From IMG/VR virus record IMGVR_UViG_3300025096_000039, positions 1 to 46,031 of that record: a DNA stretch of 46,031 bases; one strand, written 5' to 3'. This stretch comes from a virus. Positions 43,498 to 46,031 of the stretch are shown here, piece by piece (within the stretch, counting starts at the first letter, position 1; every line of letters starts with the position of its first letter). Position numbers and translations under genes: made by a program. The notes beneath the pieces were generated by a model. It saw only the letters and a program-made list of their open reading frames with translations. It did not search any database and was not told the origin of the DNA.

Positions 43498-45270
43498 TTA
43501 TATTCCACCCCCATCTGTTATAGTCCATCCTAACCCTGCAGGTGCAGGATCAGTTAAAGCATCTCTGGAAGCCTGTGTTGTAGCTATTGTATATTCTGCA
43601 TCTTTTACTATTAAAGAAACTCCTGTAGTTACAGCCGTTGCTGCTAATCTTTGTAATAATACATCATAATCTGCGGTTGATAGTGGCGTATATTGTCCTG
43701 TATTAAAGGTAATAAAATTAGACATATTAGTTACTGCTGCGAAACTAACACTTGCACCTAATACAAATCCTGTTATTTCTTGCATATACCCAAAGTGTGA
43801 AAAGGATGTTACTGCGGAAAAATCACAATTACCAAAATCTAAATCTCCACTATACTGTGCGCTTTGTAGAAAATTTCCCATATGTGTACAACTAGATGTA
43901 ATTGACCAATTAGAAGTATCTAATAATGAAACACTACTACTTCTAAAGGCATTTTGAAAAGTAGTTACATTACTAACATCAAACCCTGAAACATCTGGAT
44001 TCCCTCCACCTGTCCATTTATACCCATTCATAAAATTATAGAAAGTTGTAACAGCAGAGGTGTCCCAATCTGCAACATTTACAATAGTACTACTTGGTGT
44101 AGTAGAACCTACCTGATAAAAGAAATTTGAAAAGTTCTGGCAACTGCCTAAATTAGGGCCCCAATTAGAACCAAAATTAGATTTCGTAGCTCCAAAGTTA
44201 AATATCTTAGTACCCTGAAACATAGCATTAGCAAGTGTAATTGAAGTAGCATCAAATTCATCTAATCCAGTAATATGGGTTAAGTTATCACAGCTATATG
44301 CAAAACGAGCCATAGAAGTCACATTGCTTGTATCTATCCCTGTTGCATTAAGAGATGTCATATCTGAATCTCTAATAAAATCATTCAAAGTGGTAATATA
44401 CCCAGTATTATTCCAAGTTGATATATCAACGCTAAATGATGGGCCACTACTCCCCTCTCTTGTTTTACGAAATAAACTACTTAAAACAACACTCTTACCA
44501 AAAGTCCATCCTGATACATCTATACTTTTTACATTAGTTTGATAGAACATACTTGATATATTGCTTGCATTAGACCAATCTAAGTCAGGCATTATAAATT
44601 CACAACCATTTACAGCGCTGCCAGATCCATAACATAAATTATTGGGAGCGCCAATATTACTTGTATCCCAATTTGTTAAGTTTAAAGTTTCTAAACTATC
44701 CATACTATAAAACATGCCATAAAGAGTTGTTATATTACCTGTATTAGTCCAGTTACTTAAATCTAAATCAACAACACTATCGCATTGACTAAACATTTCT
44801 CTTATATTTGAACTTTCTGCTAAATTAGAAATATCAGGGAAATCTGTGGCAGTATACTCCATGTTCCCACAATTCTGAAACATATATCCCAAAGCACTCC
44901 AAGTAGTATCTGTTCCCCATTGAACCATGTTTGTTAATCTATCTTGATTACTTGTATATCCAAGACCATTACTCCTAGTCATTCTCAAAGAATGAAACTG
45001 ATTTGTTATCACTACTTGAAAAACTTTTGTTCCACCACCACCAAATGTGTAAGTGTGAGTTTTATCTTTTGTTGTAACATTTGAATCTGAATTACCATCA
45101 CCCCAATCTACATCATAATCTAAAGTTCCTAGTGGAAGTGTATCATAAGATGGTAATACGATAGTATCTCCTGAACTAACTGTCCATTCAGTGACAAAAG
45201 CGGCGGGATCTAAACCACCAGAACTCAATGATTTCGCCTTAATATTATATCCGTAATCAATTGAGTACAT
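43498..45270 (-). CDS. BspA-like leucine-rich-repeat surface-binding protein with PKD-like N-terminus
   Basis: 590 residues. The N-terminus MYSIDYGYNIK is shared with the LamG protein. Residues about 28-100 have the strand pattern of a PKD-like domain with the hallmark VDWGDGN and HTYTF. From about 100 to 540 run DUF285/BspA-type repeats: LSNWTNTGNITTLYGMFYSMDSLETLNLTNWDTSN, with recurring W-D-T-S-N-V/I and M-F/M-A cores. The end GLGWTITDGGG is typical of Bacteroidota proteins of this kind. BspA-like repeats mediate binding to proteins or glycans. In a phage they suggest a receptor-binding tail protein, probably acquired from the host group. Confidence 0.88.
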   Translation of the reverse strand: MYSIDYGYNIKAKSLSSGGLDPAAFVTEWTVSSGDTIVLPSYDTLPLGTLDYDVDWGDGNSDSNVTTKDKTHTYTFGGGGTKVFQVVITNQFHSLRMTRSNGLGYTSNQDRLTNMVQWGTDTTWSALGYMFQNCGNMEYTATDFPDISNLAESSNIREMFSQCDSVVDLDLSNWTNTGNITTLYGMFYSMDSLETLNLTNWDTSNIGAPNNLCYGSGSAVNGCEFIMPDLDWSNASNISSMFYQTNVKSIDVSGWTFGKSVVLSSLFRKTREGSSGPSFSVDISTWNNTGYITTLNDFIRDSDMTSLNATGIDTSNVTSMARFAYSCDNLTHITGLDEFDATSITLANAMFQGTKIFNFGATKSNFGSNWGPNLGSCQNFSNFFYQVGSTTPSSTIVNVADWDTSAVTTFYNFMNGYKWTGGGNPDVSGFDVSNVTTFQNAFRSSSVSLLDTSNWSITSSCTHMGNFLQSAQYSGDLDFGNCDFSAVTSFSHFGYMQEITGFVLGASVSFAAVTNMSNFITFNTGQYTPLSTADYDVLLQRLAATAVTTGVSLIVKDAEYTIATTQASRDALTDPAPAGLGWTITDGGGI

Positions 45271-45279
45271 ATATTATTA

Positions 45280-45573
45280 TTATAATAATATTAAACTAAC
45301 ACTTCCTGAAGTTAATTGAATTGCTGAAAATTTACCATCTCTGCAAGTGATAATTACTCCTCCTTTTACAGCTGTTCCTGGTGTACTTACATATCTACTA
45401 AGGTTATTACCTGCAGTATCATTTATATATAAGTTACTTATTATTGTGTCTTCTGCAATATATATAGCAGAGAAATCCATAGTAACAAGACTTGCATCAT
45501 TTACTACGAAAGTTCCTGGAATAGCTGCCATTTTTTTTAAAGCAGCTAATTGTTCTTGTTCTGTTGTTGCCAT
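45280..45573 (-). CDS. Small virion-region protein, function unknown
   Basis: 97 residues beginning MATTEQEQLAALKKMAAIPG. A short helix is followed by beta-strands (FVVNDASLVTMDFSAIYIAED, ISNLYINDTAGNNLSRYV, GKFSAIQLTSGSVSLILL). No TM or signal peptide. It is 9 nt upstream of the BspA-like gene, so it is likely a fibre accessory or base protein. No family recognised. Confidence 0.7.
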   Translation of the reverse strand: MATTEQEQLAALKKMAAIPGTFVVNDASLVTMDFSAIYIAEDTIISNLYINDTAGNNLSRYVSTPGTAVKGGVIITCRDGKFSAIQLTSGSVSLILL

Positions 45574-45608
45574 TTTTTTAAATTTTTATTAATTATTATA
45601 TACTATTT

Positions 45609-46031
45609 TTATGGCATAGTATATGTGCCTGAAAATACAGGAGGTGTGCTTGAAATTGCAACTGTTGAATTCTTTTCTTCGGAAAGAACTATAGCAGTTC
45701 TTGTTTCATTAAAATTAACTTCATCAGGTCCTGTACAACTAATAGTCTGAGGAAAAGTATCAATAGTACAAGCAACATCTACAGTACCAAGAATAGCGCC
45801 TACAGGTGGTGTTACTGTAAGGTCTACAGCAGCTGTTTCAGCATTATAAGAAGCTTGATCAAAAGCAAGGGGTATAGAAACAGGAATAGCCACTACATCT
45901 ACATCTAACCAACCAGCTGTATCAATTATATATGTTACACATTCATCATAAGTTAAAGTAGCTACAGGAGTAATAGTTGCTACCCATGCAGGAGTATCTA
46001 TATAGGATACTATAAATTTATCTTCAGCTAA
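45609..46031 (-). CDS. Tail-fibre-region protein, C-terminal part (gene enters from the right edge)
   Basis: The frame is open through the right edge, so only the last 140 residues are seen. They start in LAEDKFIVSYIDTPAWVAT and end in SSTPPVFSGTYTMP. A GTG inside this stretch at 45893 is in frame, but the upstream sequence in the same frame has no stop, so it is not the real start. Strand-rich with many prolines, threonines and valines. No family recognised. The next gene begins about 36 bp downstream. Confidence 0.75.
   Translation of the reverse strand, partial: LAEDKFIVSYIDTPAWVATITPVATLTYDECVTYIIDTAGWLDVDVVAIPVSIPLAFDQASYNAETAAVDLTVTPPVGAILGTVDVACTIDTFPQTISCTGPDEVNFNETRTAIVLSEEKNSTVAISSTPPVFSGTYTMP

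Noticed and set aside
43493-43528. Upstream extension of the 87-aa gene beginning MDYNRWGWNIK, which looks like the shared adhesin tag.
   Set aside because: It reads the coding end of the BspA-like gene (GWTITDGGG) in another frame. The likeness to the tag is probably coincidental and the ATG at 43492 gives a normal junction.
45271-45295. ATTATTATAATAAT palindrome at the end of the 97-aa gene, considered as a terminator.
   Set aside because: All A/T, no stable GC stem, and it overlaps a stop codon inside a tightly packed operon.
1440-45750. Many plus-strand open frames of 60-94 codons.
   Set aside because: All lie antisense to long minus-strand genes, most have skewed hydrophobic composition from the complementary strand, and none has a recognisable domain.
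1-46031. tRNA genes, CRISPR arrays and insertion sequences.
   Set aside because: No cloverleaf, no regularly spaced repeats and no transposase or terminal inverted repeats were seen. The direct repeats found are inside coding sequence and encode linkers.

Overview
The window looks like the late (virion and lysis) half of a crAss-like phage (order Crassvirales) or a close relative infecting a Bacteroidota host. The DNA is strongly AT-rich. Every gene lies on the minus strand and the genes are packed head to tail with 1-nt TAATG junctions, short overlaps or spacers of a few bases. The longest gene-free stretch is about 35 bp. No tRNA, CRISPR array, insertion sequence or plus-strand gene could be supported. 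The evidence for the lineage is: a run of very large proteins (at least 1,423, then 4,439, 941, 3,667 and 1,508 aa) following small connector-type genes; a two-barrel RNA polymerase signature (DFDVD) inside a giant protein; a YQNGG / SHEENPNGGIPIG type cargo protein; a muzzle/stabilisation-type protein; and Bacteroidota-style accessory domains (BspA leucine-rich repeats with a PKD-like N-terminus, LamG, and a Bacteroidota-type FN3-like domain).

Layout in the direction of transcription (right to left). (1) 46031-41755: adhesion and tail-fibre genes, namely a partial beta-rich protein, a small protein, a BspA/DUF285 protein, a small protein and a tandem LamG protein. (2) 41743-39941: two small proteins followed by a lysis cassette made of a 28-aa membrane peptide, a two-TM holin candidate, an Amidase_3 endolysin and a lipoprotein with a C-terminal TM that fits a unimolecular spanin. 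(3) 39941-38604: a calcineurin-like metallophosphoesterase. (4) 38590-31450: head-tail connector and tail genes, namely a conserved structural protein, an IHF/HU-like protein, a small protein, a tail-tubular/ring-type adaptor carrying an FN3-like domain, and a 1,508-aa muzzle/stabilisation protein. (5) 31450-1: the giant cargo block. It holds a 3,667-aa multidomain protein, a 941-aa coiled protein, a 4,439-aa RNAP-containing polyvalent protein, and the first 1,423 residues of another giant polyvalent protein that runs off the left edge.

My interpretation is that the last four proteins are virion-packaged cargo, ejected through the muzzle and tail into the host. Together they carry RNA polymerase catalytic motifs, two zincin metallopeptidase motifs (HELTH and HEFGH), two ADP-ribosyltransferase-like domains, an NlpC/DUF2272-like hydrolase, a beta-barrel-like segment and a compact SET domain (a protein lysine methyltransferase fold, unexpected in a phage virion). 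Several of these modules are bracketed by near-identical short direct repeats at the DNA level, which suggests the giant genes are assembled from exchangeable cassettes. This modular injected-effector architecture is the most interesting thing in the window.

All calls were made by eye from motifs and gene order, without any database search.
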